Part shown: positions 8,642 through 18,853 of the stretch, in pieces
How positions within the stretch are numbered: position 1 is the stretch's first letter
How the letters are laid out: every line of letters begins with the position of its first letter
Assembly: GCF_019702945.1 (NCBI RefSeq)
Contig: NZ_AP024749.1
Location: 930,001 to 994,000, forward strand
Source: Flavobacterium okayamense
GTDB taxonomy: Bacteria; Bacteroidota; Bacteroidia; Flavobacteriales; Flavobacteriaceae
Length of the DNA: 64,000 bases
Reading direction: 5' to 3'
The notes under the pieces: model-generated
What the model was told of the DNA's origin: nothing
The model's database searches: none
The model's input: the letters and a program-made list of their open reading frames with translations, nothing else
Position numbers and translations under genes: made by a program

Positions 8642-10489
8642 ATGTGTGGCATTGTTGGATATATTGGACATAGAGAAGCTTATCCTTTAATTATTAAAGG
8701 TCTTAAGCGTTTAGAATATAGAGGGTATGATAGTGCAGGAATTGTGCTATATGATGGTTCTGATTTGAAACTTTCTAAGACTAAAGGAAAGGTTTCTGAT
8801 TTAGAAGCTAAGGCTGATGTTGAAAACACAAAGAACGGTAATATAGGTATGGGTCATACACGTTGGGCTACACATGGAGTACCAAATGATGTTAACTCTC
8901 ACCCTCATTATTCAAATTCTGGTAATTTGGTTATTATTCATAATGGAATTATTGAGAATTATGAGCCAATTAAGAAAGAATTAATAAATAGAGGTTATAC
9001 TTTTAAGTCAGATACAGATACTGAAGTTTTAATTAATCTAATTGAAGACGTTAAGAAGAAAGAAAATGTTGGGTTAGGAAAAGCTGTTCAAATTGCATTA
9101 AACCAAGTGGTTGGAGCTTATGCAATAGCTGTTTTTGACAAAGAGAAACCAAATGAAATAATTGTAGCTCGTTTAGGTTCGCCATTAGCTATAGGAATCG
9201 GAGAGGATGAGTTTTTTATTGCGTCTGACGCTTCACCATTTATAGAATATACTTCCAACGCTATTTATTTGGAAGATGAAGAAATGGCTATTGTTCGATT
9301 ACATAAGCCAATGAAGGTTCGTAAAATTAAAGATGATACACTTGTTGACCCTTATGTTCAAGAGTTGCAAATGAATTTAGAGCAAATTGAAAAAGGGGGT
9401 TACGAGCATTTCATGTTAAAGGAAATTTTCGAACAACCTAACGCAATTAAAGATACCTATAGAGGTCGTTTGTTAGCAAATAAAGGTATTATCCAAATGG
9501 CAGGTATTGAGGATAATATTGAGAAGTTTACAAATGCAAAAAGAATTTTAATTGTTGCTTGTGGAACTTCATGGCATGCAGGATTAGTTGCAGAATATAT
9601 AATTGAAGAATTTTCAAGAATTCCTGTTGAGGTTGAGTATGCCTCAGAATTTAGATATAGAAATCCAATTATCAATAAAGATGATGTAGTTATTGCAATT
9701 TCTCAGTCTGGCGAAACTGCTGATACATTAGCGGCAATCAAACTTGCAAAGGAAAATGGTGCCTTTGTATTTGGAGTATGTAATGTAGTTGGTTCCTCGA
9801 TTTCTCGTGAAACTCATGCTGGAGCTTATACACATGCTGGTCCTGAAATTGGTGTGGCTTCAACAAAAGCATTTACAACTCAAATTACAATTTTAACTTT
9901 ATTAGCACTTCGATTGGCAAAAGCAAAAGGGACAATGAACCACTCGGAATATCAGCGTTACCTTTTAGAGTTAGAAATGATTCCTGAAAAGGTAGAAGAA
10001 GCCTTAAAAACAGACCAGATTGCAAAAGAAATTGCTTCAATTTACAAAGGAGCAACAAATTGTTTGTACTTAGGAAGAGGTTATAATTTTCCAGTTGCTC
10101 TAGAAGGAGCTTTAAAGCTTAAAGAGATTTCGTATATACACGCAGAAGGTTATCCGGCAGCAGAAATGAAACACGGGCCAATTGCTTTAATCGATGAGCA
10201 AATGCCAGTTATAGTTATTGCTCCTAATAAAGGGCATTACGATAAAGTGGTTTCAAATATTCAAGAGATCAAATCTAGAAGTGGAAAAATAATAGCAGTT
10301 GTAACCAAAGGCGATGTGCAGGTAAAAGAGTTAGCAGACCACGTTATTGAAATACCTGAAGCTAATGAAGCACTTACTCCATTATTAACAACAATACCTT
10401 TGCAGTTGCTGTCATATCATATTGCAGTTATGCGTAGTTGTAATGTAGATCAACCAAGAAATCTAGCAAAATCTGTTACAGTTGAATAA
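8642..10489 (+). CDS. glmS: Glutamine-fructose-6-phosphate aminotransferase (isomerizing)
   Basis: GlmS makes glucosamine-6-phosphate from fructose-6-phosphate and glutamine, feeding peptidoglycan and LPS precursors. Length 615 is standard. The N-terminal class II glutamine amidotransferase domain starts MCGIVGYIG with Cys2 as nucleophile, followed by LEYRGYDSAG, HTRWATHG and the SDTDTEVL region. Two SIS domains follow (VACGTSWHAGL near 304, AISQSGETADTLAA near 351, LGRGYNFPVALEGALKLKEISYIHAEGYPAAEMKHGP near 475-510), and the C-terminus ends PRNLAKSVTVE. It is the last gene of the unit before the terminator at 10498-10526. I saw no glmS ribozyme or other structured leader in the 12-nt gap. 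Confidence 0.98.
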   Translation: MCGIVGYIGHREAYPLIIKGLKRLEYRGYDSAGIVLYDGSDLKLSKTKGKVSDLEAKADVENTKNGNIGMGHTRWATHGVPNDVNSHPHYSNSGNLVIIHNGIIENYEPIKKELINRGYTFKSDTDTEVLINLIEDVKKKENVGLGKAVQIALNQVVGAYAIAVFDKEKPNEIIVARLGSPLAIGIGEDEFFIASDASPFIEYTSNAIYLEDEEMAIVRLHKPMKVRKIKDDTLVDPYVQELQMNLEQIEKGGYEHFMLKEIFEQPNAIKDTYRGRLLANKGIIQMAGIEDNIEKFTNAKRILIVACGTSWHAGLVAEYIIEEFSRIPVEVEYASEFRYRNPIINKDDVVIAISQSGETADTLAAIKLAKENGAFVFGVCNVVGSSISRETHAGAYTHAGPEIGVASTKAFTTQITILTLLALRLAKAKGTMNHSEYQRYLLELEMIPEKVEEALKTDQIAKEIASIYKGATNCLYLGRGYNFPVALEGALKLKEISYIHAEGYPAAEMKHGPIALIDEQMPVIVIAPNKGHYDKVVSNIQEIKSRSGKIIAVVTKGDVQVKELADHVIEIPEANEALTPLLTTIPLQLLSYHIAVMRSCNVDQPRNLAKSVTVE

Positions 10490-10497
10490 GAAATATA

Positions 10498-10526
10498 AAG
10501 CGAAATTTTAAAATTTCGCTTTTTTA
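10498..10526 (+). terminator. Terminator after glmS
   Basis: An uninterrupted palindrome GCGAAATTTTAAAATTTCGC (10500-10519), extended by flanking AA/TT pairs and followed by a T run, lies 9 nt after the glmS stop. Confidence 0.85.
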
Positions 10527-10549
10527 TTATAAAAAATTCAAAAAATATA

Positions 10550-10581
10550 TTGCAAAATTGTTTTTAAAAAAACTATCTTTG
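10550..10581 (+). promoter_or_regulatory. Promoter of atpDC
   Basis: TTG at 10550-10552 and TATCTTTG at 10574-10581 are separated by 21 nt, matching the Bacteroidota -33/-7 pattern. A leader of about 55 nt precedes atpD. No other promoter-like match is apparent in this spacer. Confidence 0.6.
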
Positions 10582-10639
10582 CACTCTGAAAAACCGAGAT
10601 GTTTTTCATCACGTAAATAGCTATTAAATAAATACATAA

Positions 10640-12154
<1,515 letters not shown>

Positions 12155-12187
12155 TATAGTTTTAGCCTAAAGCTTAAATAAAAAAAA

Positions 12188-12469
12188 ATGATTTTAGAAA
12201 TAGTATCACCCGAAGCAACATTATTTAAAGGAGAAGTTACTTCTGTAGCAGTTCCCGGAGTTAATGGTGAATTCCAGATGTTAAATAATCACGCGCCAAT
12301 CGTTTCTTTATTAACTAAAGGGAATGTGAAAATTAATGCCCAAAATATTAAAATTCAGAAGGAATTTGCTTCTAAATTTAATAAAGTTAATGAGCAAAAT
12401 TATTGGTTGCCAATTACTTCTGGTACTATAGAAATGCAAGACAACAAAGTTATTGTTTTAGCTGATTAA
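12188..12469 (+). CDS. atpC: F1Fo ATP synthase subunit epsilon (short form)
   Basis: Epsilon subunit, 93 residues. The N-terminal beta-sandwich is clear: MILEIVSPEATLFKGEV, VPGVNGEFQMLNNHAPIVSLL and a final strand ENKVIVLAD-like ending (DNKVIVLAD). The C-terminal two-helix domain of long epsilon subunits (about 130-140 residues in E. coli), which can inhibit ATP hydrolysis, is absent; such short forms are common in this phylum. It lies 33 nt after atpD and just before a strong terminator. Confidence 0.95.
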   Translation: MILEIVSPEATLFKGEVTSVAVPGVNGEFQMLNNHAPIVSLLTKGNVKINAQNIKIQKEFASKFNKVNEQNYWLPITSGTIEMQDNKVIVLAD

Positions 12470-12492
12470 ATTAAAATTTACACATTTATATT

Positions 12493-12525
12493 AAAAAGTC
12501 CTGTTTTATTAACAGGACTTTTTTA
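12493..12525 (+). terminator. Terminator after atpDC
   Basis: A perfect 13-bp stem (12493-12505 with 12511-12523; core AGTCCTGTT / AACAGGACT), 5-nt loop and T run. Its arms are nearly the same as those of the terminator at 17262-17290. Confidence 0.9.
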
Positions 12526-12560
12526 TTTTTGAAATACAATTAACTTTATTTCAGTTAGGT

Positions 12561-15500
12561 ATGAAAAAAATTCTACATTTTACTTTAATTTTCATTTTTG
12601 CATTTTTAGGTAATGCTCAAAATATTTGGCAAAAAAAGATGTCTGATAGAAATGAAAATTTCTTTACAATTGAAAACGATTTTGAAAACTATAAAAATTC
12701 AAAACTTTTAAATTCTAAAACAATACCTAAGGGTTTAGGTATCAAACAATTTGAAAGATGGCGTTACTATTGGCAAGGCAGAGTTGATGTAAATGGTAAT
12801 TTCCCACCTGAAGGACATGTTTTAAACGAAATGGAAAATTACATAAATTCACATTCCAATTTTAGATATGCTTCTGGAACAGGTAACTGGGAACAATTAG
12901 GACCAATACCTCTTCCTACTAATGGTACTGGACAACCAAATGGAAATGGTAGATTAAATTGTATTGCATTTCATCCAACTGATTCTAATGTAATTTATGT
13001 AGGAGCTCCGTCTGGAGGTCTTTGGAAATCTAATAATAATGGATTGACTTGGACAGAATATTCAAATGGACTAACAAGGTTAGGTGTTTCTAGTATTGTA
13101 ATTAATCCCTCAAATCCTGATATCATCTATATTGGTACTGGAGATAGAGATGCTGGAGATGCACCTGGTTATGGTGTCTGGAGAAGTGTTGATGGAGGAT
13201 TGACTTGGTCTCCGCAGAATTCAGGTATGGGTAATAGAACGGTATATGAAATATTGATGAATCCATCTGACCCAAATATTTTGATTGCTTCAACAAGTGG
13301 GAGTAGAATATATCGAAGTACAGATGGAGGTTTAAATTGGGCATTTACTGCAACAAGTTCATCAATGAAAGATATAGCATTTAAACCAGGAGATCCTAAT
13401 ACAATATACGCATCTGGTACTAGTTTTGATGTCTCTACAAATGGGGGCTTAACTTTTACACAAGTAACAACAGGGGTGCCTACTGGTTCTCAGCGAATTG
13501 CAATAGCAGTAACACCAAATCAGCCTAGTTATGTGTATATGATTGCTGGAAACGGTTCTGGTTTAATGGGTATTTATCGTTCTACAAATAGTGGACTAAG
13601 TTTTACAACAAGAACTTCAACTCCAAATGTTTTAGGATATGATGTTACTGGAGGTGCAGGAAGTCAAGCTTGGTATGATTTAGTAATTGCTGCTGATCCA
13701 ACAAATGCTAATGTTATTTATACAGGAGGTGTAAATATTTGGAAATCAGTCGATGGAGGAACTACTATGACTTGTGTCGCACACTGGGTAGGAAGTGGAG
13801 GTGTTGCTCCTGTTCATGCTGATCAACATGCCTTAGAATTTTCTCCTCATACAAATGAAATTTTTAGTGGTAATGATGGTGGAATTCATGTTTCTTCTAA
13901 TGAAGGCTCAACTTGGGATGAGTTAAGTAGCGGTTTAGCAATTGCTCAAACTTATAAAATAGGAGTTTCGCAAACAGTCACTGACTTGGTTATAAATGGT
14001 CATCAAGACAATGGAACAACTATTAGTAGGGGTTCTGAGTTTATAACTGAGATTGGAGGTGATGGAATGGAATGTATTATTGATCCAACCGATGAAAATT
14101 ATATGTATGGTGCATTATATTACGGTGATATAAGAAGATCTACAAACGGCGGAACAACTTTTGCTGCTATTGCTGGAGGAATTACAGAAAATGGCCCGTG
14201 GGTTACACCCTATAAATTAGACCCTAATAATGCAAATACAATGTTCGCTGGATTTGCTAACATTTGGAAAAATACAGCAGTAAGAACGGGATCAACTTGG
14301 ACTTCAATTTCAAGTTTTGGAGGCACTAGTACTATTGTAGATTTAGCCATTGCACCATCAAATAGTAATGTAATGTATGTGTCTAGAAATGGAACAAATA
14401 AATTTTATAGTACTACAAATGCTTTAGCGGCTTCTCCAACATGGACAAATTTAAATGCTAATTTACCAGTTGCATCTACTCCAAAGGATATTGAAATAGA
14501 CCCAACGGATCCAACACATTTATTTATTGCACTAGGGAATGATATTTATGAATCGACAAATAGTGGAGTGAGTTGGACAAATATTGCAGGAACACTTCCT
14601 AATATTTCTTTAAATACTATTGTTATAGATAAAGATAGTTCTATTGATGCGATGTATGTTGGTATGGACGTTGGCGTTTACTATAGAGATAACACTATGT
14701 CTGATTGGTCACTTTATAGTACAGGTCTTCCTAATGTTGAAATAACAGAATTAGAAATTCATTATAATAATTTAGAATGTAGAAGTACTATTTATGCAAG
14801 TACATACGGTCAAGGTTTATGGAAAGGAGATTTAAAAGATCCAGGAAACCTAGCGCCAAATGCATGTTTTTATGCAAATACAACAAGCGGTTGTGTTGGT
14901 AATACATTCACTTTGTATGACAATTCTGATTTTTCACCTACGTCTTGGTCTTGGTCAATTACACCAGCAACATTTGTTTATGTAAATAGTACAAATTCAA
15001 CTTCTCAAAACCCTCAAGTTCAATTTACTTCACCTGGAAGTTATACTATAGCATTAACAGCTACGAATAGTTTTGGAAATGATATTAAAACAAACCCTTC
15101 TTACATTCAAGTAAGTGGAGGAAGTATAGCAACTGCGTTTAATGATAATTTAGAATCATATGCTTTATGTGGTACAGGTTCTGATTGTGGGACGACAGTT
15201 TGTGGGTTAGGAGGTTTATGGTCAAACTTAACAAATGGTTCAGAAGACAATATTGATTGGAGGGTAGACGAAAATGGAACACCTTCTGCTAATACAGGAC
15301 CTTCGTTAGATTACAATCCAGGAGTTTCTGGCGGAAATTATTTATACTTGGAAACTTCAGCTTGTAATGGACAAATAGCTATTTTAGAAAGCCAATGTAT
15401 ATTGTTAGACCAACAATATGATTTTGAGTTTGCTTATCATATGTTTGGAGCAGCAATGGGAAGCCTACATGTAGATGTTTTTGTAAACGGTATATGGAAT

Positions 15501-17243
15501 GAAGATTTTATCCCAGCAATATCTGGAGACCAAGGAAACCAGTGGTTTGTTTCTTCAACTTCACTTTATGCATATCAAGGCGAAACAATTAAAATACGAA
15601 TTAGAGGGATAACAGGAACAAGTTTCACTTCTGATATTGCAATAGATGACTTGAAATTTGTACCAAAATGTTCAACTACAACGACATGGAATGGTTCTTC
15701 TTGGTCAAATGGGGTAGCTTCGGCAACTAAAGGGGCAATTTTTACTGGTAATTATAATTCAGCTTCTAATTTAGAAGCATGTTCAGTTACCATAACCAAT
15801 AACGCTCAAGTAACATTCAATTCAGGACATACTTTAATTGTAGATGGAGATATTACTATTGATAATGGATCTTTATTAACCATTGAAAACAATGCTGCAT
15901 TACGTCAAATAAATGATGCGGGTATTAATACTGGAAATATAATAGTAAAAAGAGATGCTTCAGTGATGAATAGATTGGATTATACAGCTTGGTCATCGCC
16001 AGTTTCGGGTCAACAATTGCAAGCATTTTCTCCTAATACTGTAGCTACACGTTTTTATGAGTATTTATATACTGGTACAACTACACCTACAGCTTATCAG
16101 TCAGTAGACCCAACTACTAATTTTGTTAGTGGAAAAGGTTATATGATTCGTGCCGATAACACTTATACAGGTCCAACTGTATTTAATGGCCAATTTAGTG
16201 GTGTTCCTTATAATGGAATTATAAATCAAAATATTGGTACAGGGATAAATGTCTTAGGAAATCCTTATGCTTCTCCAATTGATGCAAATACATTTTTAGA
16301 GGATAATACTAGTATTGGAACCTTATATTTTTGGACGAACACAACTCCTGCTAGTGGTGGTTCTTATCCGCAAAACAACTTTGCTTCTTATACAGCAGGA
16401 GCAGGTGGTGTTGCGGCTTTTGCAAGCGCAAAGGTTCCTAATGGAACAATTCAAACAGGCCAAGGGTTTTATATTCAAACAAATGCAACAACAGTTGCCG
16501 AGTTTAATAACACGCAAAGAAGAAATGCATCAGTAAGTACACAATTCTTTAAAAATGCTAATACAACTTTAGAAAAAGACAGATTGTGGTTGAATTTAAG
16601 CAAAGACAATACACCATATAATCAAATCCTAATTGCTTATGTAGATAATGCTACTGTTGGATTTGATCACGGAATTGATGGAAAAATGTTAGATCAATCA
16701 AAAACTACATTATACAACATAGTTGAAGATAGTGAACATGTAATCCAAGGAAGACCACTACCATTTACTGATGATGATACCGTTCCTCTAGGATTAAAAG
16801 CTGTTACAGCAGGAACTTATAGTATTTCGATCGATAATCAAGAAGGTTTGTTTGATAATCAAGATATATTTATCAATGATAAGTTAATAAATATGATTCA
16901 TGATTTAAAGGTAAGCCCTTATGTATTTACATCTCAAGATGGTGTTTTTAATGAGCGATTTGAAATAGTTTACAAGAATTCTTTATTAGCTAATGATGAC
17001 TTTGTTGATGAAAATTCGGTTTTAGTTTTTGTTAATAATGAAGTTGTAACTATAAATTCACCTAAAGAATTTATCAAAGAAGTTTTAGTATTTGATTTAT
17101 TAGGAAGAAAAATTTATCAAAGTAACAATGTAAATCAGAAAGAAATGCAAATTTCAGGTTTACATTCAAATAACCAAGCATTAATAGTCAAGATTAAACT
17201 TGTAAATGAACAAGAATTAACTAAAAAATTACTTTTTAGATAA
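12561..17243 (+). CDS. Very large secreted BNR-repeat/PKD protein with T9SS C-terminal sorting domain
   Basis: A 1560-residue exported protein with signal peptide MKKILHFTLIFIFAFLGNAQ. Residues about 110-740 form sialidase/Vps10-like beta-propeller repeats, with many copies of S-x-D-G-G-x-x-W/F (YRSTDGGLNW, WKSVDGGTTM, RRSTNGGTTF) alternating with DPTNANVIYTGG-type strands. A PKD-like domain follows near 775-850 (SWSWSITPATF, PGSYTIALTATNSFGN), then a MAM/jelly-roll-like domain near 860-1040 ending IAIDDLKFVPKC, and a region resembling flavobacterial adhesins. The last 80 or so residues (VLVFVNNEVV, VFDLLGRKIYQS, QALIVKIKLV, TKKLLFR) resemble the T9SS type C sorting domain, predicting export through the type IX system. 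Substrate is unknown; adhesion or polymer binding or degradation are options. No catalytic motif is obvious. It is flanked by two similar terminators. Confidence 0.85.
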   Translation: MKKILHFTLIFIFAFLGNAQNIWQKKMSDRNENFFTIENDFENYKNSKLLNSKTIPKGLGIKQFERWRYYWQGRVDVNGNFPPEGHVLNEMENYINSHSNFRYASGTGNWEQLGPIPLPTNGTGQPNGNGRLNCIAFHPTDSNVIYVGAPSGGLWKSNNNGLTWTEYSNGLTRLGVSSIVINPSNPDIIYIGTGDRDAGDAPGYGVWRSVDGGLTWSPQNSGMGNRTVYEILMNPSDPNILIASTSGSRIYRSTDGGLNWAFTATSSSMKDIAFKPGDPNTIYASGTSFDVSTNGGLTFTQVTTGVPTGSQRIAIAVTPNQPSYVYMIAGNGSGLMGIYRSTNSGLSFTTRTSTPNVLGYDVTGGAGSQAWYDLVIAADPTNANVIYTGGVNIWKSVDGGTTMTCVAHWVGSGGVAPVHADQHALEFSPHTNEIFSGNDGGIHVSSNEGSTWDELSSGLAIAQTYKIGVSQTVTDLVINGHQDNGTTISRGSEFITEIGGDGMECIIDPTDENYMYGALYYGDIRRSTNGGTTFAAIAGGITENGPWVTPYKLDPNNANTMFAGFANIWKNTAVRTGSTWTSISSFGGTSTIVDLAIAPSNSNVMYVSRNGTNKFYSTTNALAASPTWTNLNANLPVASTPKDIEIDPTDPTHLFIALGNDIYESTNSGVSWTNIAGTLPNISLNTIVIDKDSSIDAMYVGMDVGVYYRDNTMSDWSLYSTGLPNVEITELEIHYNNLECRSTIYASTYGQGLWKGDLKDPGNLAPNACFYANTTSGCVGNTFTLYDNSDFSPTSWSWSITPATFVYVNSTNSTSQNPQVQFTSPGSYTIALTATNSFGNDIKTNPSYIQVSGGSIATAFNDNLESYALCGTGSDCGTTVCGLGGLWSNLTNGSEDNIDWRVDENGTPSANTGPSLDYNPGVSGGNYLYLETSACNGQIAILESQCILLDQQYDFEFAYHMFGAAMGSLHVDVFVNGIWNEDFIPAISGDQGNQWFVSSTSLYAYQGETIKIRIRGITGTSFTSDIAIDDLKFVPKCSTTTTWNGSSWSNGVASATKGAIFTGNYNSASNLEACSVTITNNAQVTFNSGHTLIVDGDITIDNGSLLTIENNAALRQINDAGINTGNIIVKRDASVMNRLDYTAWSSPVSGQQLQAFSPNTVATRFYEYLYTGTTTPTAYQSVDPTTNFVSGKGYMIRADNTYTGPTVFNGQFSGVPYNGIINQNIGTGINVLGNPYASPIDANTFLEDNTSIGTLYFWTNTTPASGGSYPQNNFASYTAGAGGVAAFASAKVPNGTIQTGQGFYIQTNATTVAEFNNTQRRNASVSTQFFKNANTTLEKDRLWLNLSKDNTPYNQILIAYVDNATVGFDHGIDGKMLDQSKTTLYNIVEDSEHVIQGRPLPFTDDDTVPLGLKAVTAGTYSISIDNQEGLFDNQDIFINDKLINMIHDLKVSPYVFTSQDGVFNERFEIVYKNSLLANDDFVDENSVLVFVNNEVVTINSPKEFIKEVLVFDLLGRKIYQSNNVNQKEMQISGLHSNNQALIVKIKLVNEQELTKKLLFR

Positions 17244-17261
17244 TATTTAAAAGTTAAAACT

Positions 17262-17290
17262 AAAAGTCCTGTAAATTGCAGGACTTTTTT
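17262..17290. terminator. Bidirectional terminator between the BNR protein gene and the MocR-type gene
   Basis: A 10-bp stem AAAAGTCCTG / CAGGACTTTT (17262-17271, 17279-17288) with a 7-nt loop and flanking A and T runs, between two convergent genes. The stop codon of the minus-strand gene (17289) falls in the T tract. Confidence 0.85.
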
Positions 17291-18785
17291 ATTTTAAAGC
17301 TTTAGCGTAAGCTTCCTTCAATTTTTGAATTGCAACTTCTAACTCTTCTTCGTTTAGTTGTCCATAACCAAATCGAATTGCGCAAACATTTTTATCTTGG
17401 TACAAGATCTTTTTTGGTAAATGTAAATCGAGTTTTAAAGCTTCTTCAGCAAGTTTTATTAAAGAGATTTTTTGAGTAAATTCTAACCAAATAGCAAGTC
17501 CACCATTCGGTTTTTTATAAGTGATAGTGTCTTTAAAATGTAGATTTAAAAGTTGGCATAAAAATTTCAAGCGTTTTTCGTAAATCAGAATATTCTTTTT
17601 AATCAATCGATGAATTTCGCCTTCATAAATTAATTCCGATAACATTTGTTCTTGAATTAAGTCTCCTTGTTTGTCTAGAATTTGTAAATAGTTTTTAGCT
17701 TCAAGAATTAAATTTTCTGGCGCTACTACGAAACCTGTTTGAAAACTTGGAAAAAGTGATTGTCCTAATTTTCCTAAATAAATAACTTGGCCGTTAATAT
17801 CAGAACATGCTAAAGGAAGTTTAGCCGTTCCTTCAAATTGAAAGTCATAATCGAAATCGTCTTCAATAATTGCAAATTTGTATTGGTTAGCCAATTCTAA
17901 CAATTGTAATCTTCTTTCAGGGCTTAAGGAATTTGTTGTTGGATAATGTCTGTTAGAACAAACATAAATACTTCGTATTTTTTCTTTTTTACAAAGGTTT
18001 TTAATTTGTTCTATGTTCAAGCCAAAATCATCTGTTTTAATGGTTTTAATTTTTGCCCCAACTTCCTGAAAAATCATGTTGGAGGCATAATTACTCAAAT
18101 CACCCACCAAAACGAGATCATCTTTTTTTAATAATAATTGTGAAATAATATACAGACTCATTTCGGTACTACGTGTGTTCATAATATTGTTCGGATTTAT
18201 TTTAAACCCACGAGTAGCGTTAAGATAATTGGCTAATTGTACTTCAAAGTTTGAATATGAAGTTGTTTTGTTCCATTTAGTAATTAAATTTTTCCTTTTC
18301 ATGGAAGCACTATACCATTTTGAAAACTGATGTATAGGATGCAATCTTAAATCGGGTTGACCATCATTAATACTTAAACTTGCATTGTTGTGTTCATCTG
18401 TTGAAGCTAAGTGAAAAGAAGTTTGAAAGGTAAATCCAGTTGTTTTTGCATATTCATTATCTGTATTTTTACTTTCATGAATTGCTTTAATTGATGCAGT
18501 TTTAAGTTCTGGAATTAAAACATAAGTGCCTTTATTTGGAATAATTTCAACCCAACCTTGCGAGGCTAATTCTTCATAAACTGCGACTACAGTATTGCGA
18601 TGAATATGTAAAGCCTGACTTAAAATTCGTGTTCCAGGTAATGCAGCTCCTTTTAATAAAATTCCGCGTTGAATTGCATTTATAATTTGTTGGGAAATCT
18701 GAATAAATACAGGATTCTCAGCTGTCTTTTCAAACTGAATGATTTTTTTTAAAACAGCAACAACCGGACTATCTATATTTTTCAA
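17289..18785 (-). CDS. MocR/PdxR-type GntR regulator with aminotransferase-like domain lacking the PLP lysine
   Basis: A 498-residue transcriptional regulator: a GntR winged helix-turn-helix at about 25-90 (PGTRILSQALHIHRNTVVAVYEELASQGW) fused to a class I aminotransferase fold at about 135-495 (SNRHYPTT, ERRLQLLELA, IIEDDFDYDF, AIRFGYG with Arg471). MocR proteins usually bind PLP through a lysine in a motif like GTFSKTLFP; here the aligned stretch is GKLGQSLFP, so the lysine position is Gln342 (codon CAA). The Schiff base should therefore be impossible unless Lys339 substitutes. The start is TTG at 18785: an in-frame stop lies three codons upstream and no ATG precedes the HTH. It is divergent from a TonB-dependent receptor, and repeated CCGGACTA-type half-sites sit in the shared promoter, so it probably controls that receptor and itself (inference). 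Confidence 0.88.
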   Translation of the reverse strand: MKNIDSPVVAVLKKIIQFEKTAENPVFIQISQQIINAIQRGILLKGAALPGTRILSQALHIHRNTVVAVYEELASQGWVEIIPNKGTYVLIPELKTASIKAIHESKNTDNEYAKTTGFTFQTSFHLASTDEHNNASLSINDGQPDLRLHPIHQFSKWYSASMKRKNLITKWNKTTSYSNFEVQLANYLNATRGFKINPNNIMNTRSTEMSLYIISQLLLKKDDLVLVGDLSNYASNMIFQEVGAKIKTIKTDDFGLNIEQIKNLCKKEKIRSIYVCSNRHYPTTNSLSPERRLQLLELANQYKFAIIEDDFDYDFQFEGTAKLPLACSDINGQVIYLGKLGQSLFPSFQTGFVVAPENLILEAKNYLQILDKQGDLIQEQMLSELIYEGEIHRLIKKNILIYEKRLKFLCQLLNLHFKDTITYKKPNGGLAIWLEFTQKISLIKLAEEALKLDLHLPKKILYQDKNVCAIRFGYGQLNEEELEVAIQKLKEAYAKALK

Positions 18786-18808
18786 ACTGGACTATTTTAG
18801 TAGTCCGG
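18764..18808. promoter_or_regulatory. Candidate MocR-type operator: three CYGGACTA half-sites
   Basis: CCGGACTA at 18764-18771, CTGGACTA at 18787-18794 (a direct repeat 23 bp away) and the inverted copy TAGTCCGG at 18801-18808. The last two form a palindrome GGACTA-N6-TAGTCC. The array covers the start codon of the regulator gene and the -33 area of the receptor promoter (GACTTTTG at 18817-18824). Mixed direct and inverted half-sites are known for MocR/PdxR-type operators. Confidence 0.6.
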
Positions 18809-18816
18809 AAAGTTAC

Positions 18817-18824
18817 GACTTTTG
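18817..18824 (+). promoter_or_regulatory. Candidate -7 element for the TonB-dependent receptor gene
   Basis: GACTTTTG followed by CAC differs from TAnnTTTG only at the first base. It lies 29 nt before the receptor ATG and directly downstream of the repeated operator half-sites. Confidence 0.35.
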
Positions 18825-18853
18825 CACCGTTTTAAAGAAATAATTTTATACAA

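Noticed and set aside
13000-14700. Repetitive sequence in the large secreted protein as a tandem DNA repeat
   Set aside because: The repeats are divergent BNR protein motifs, not near-identical DNA units.
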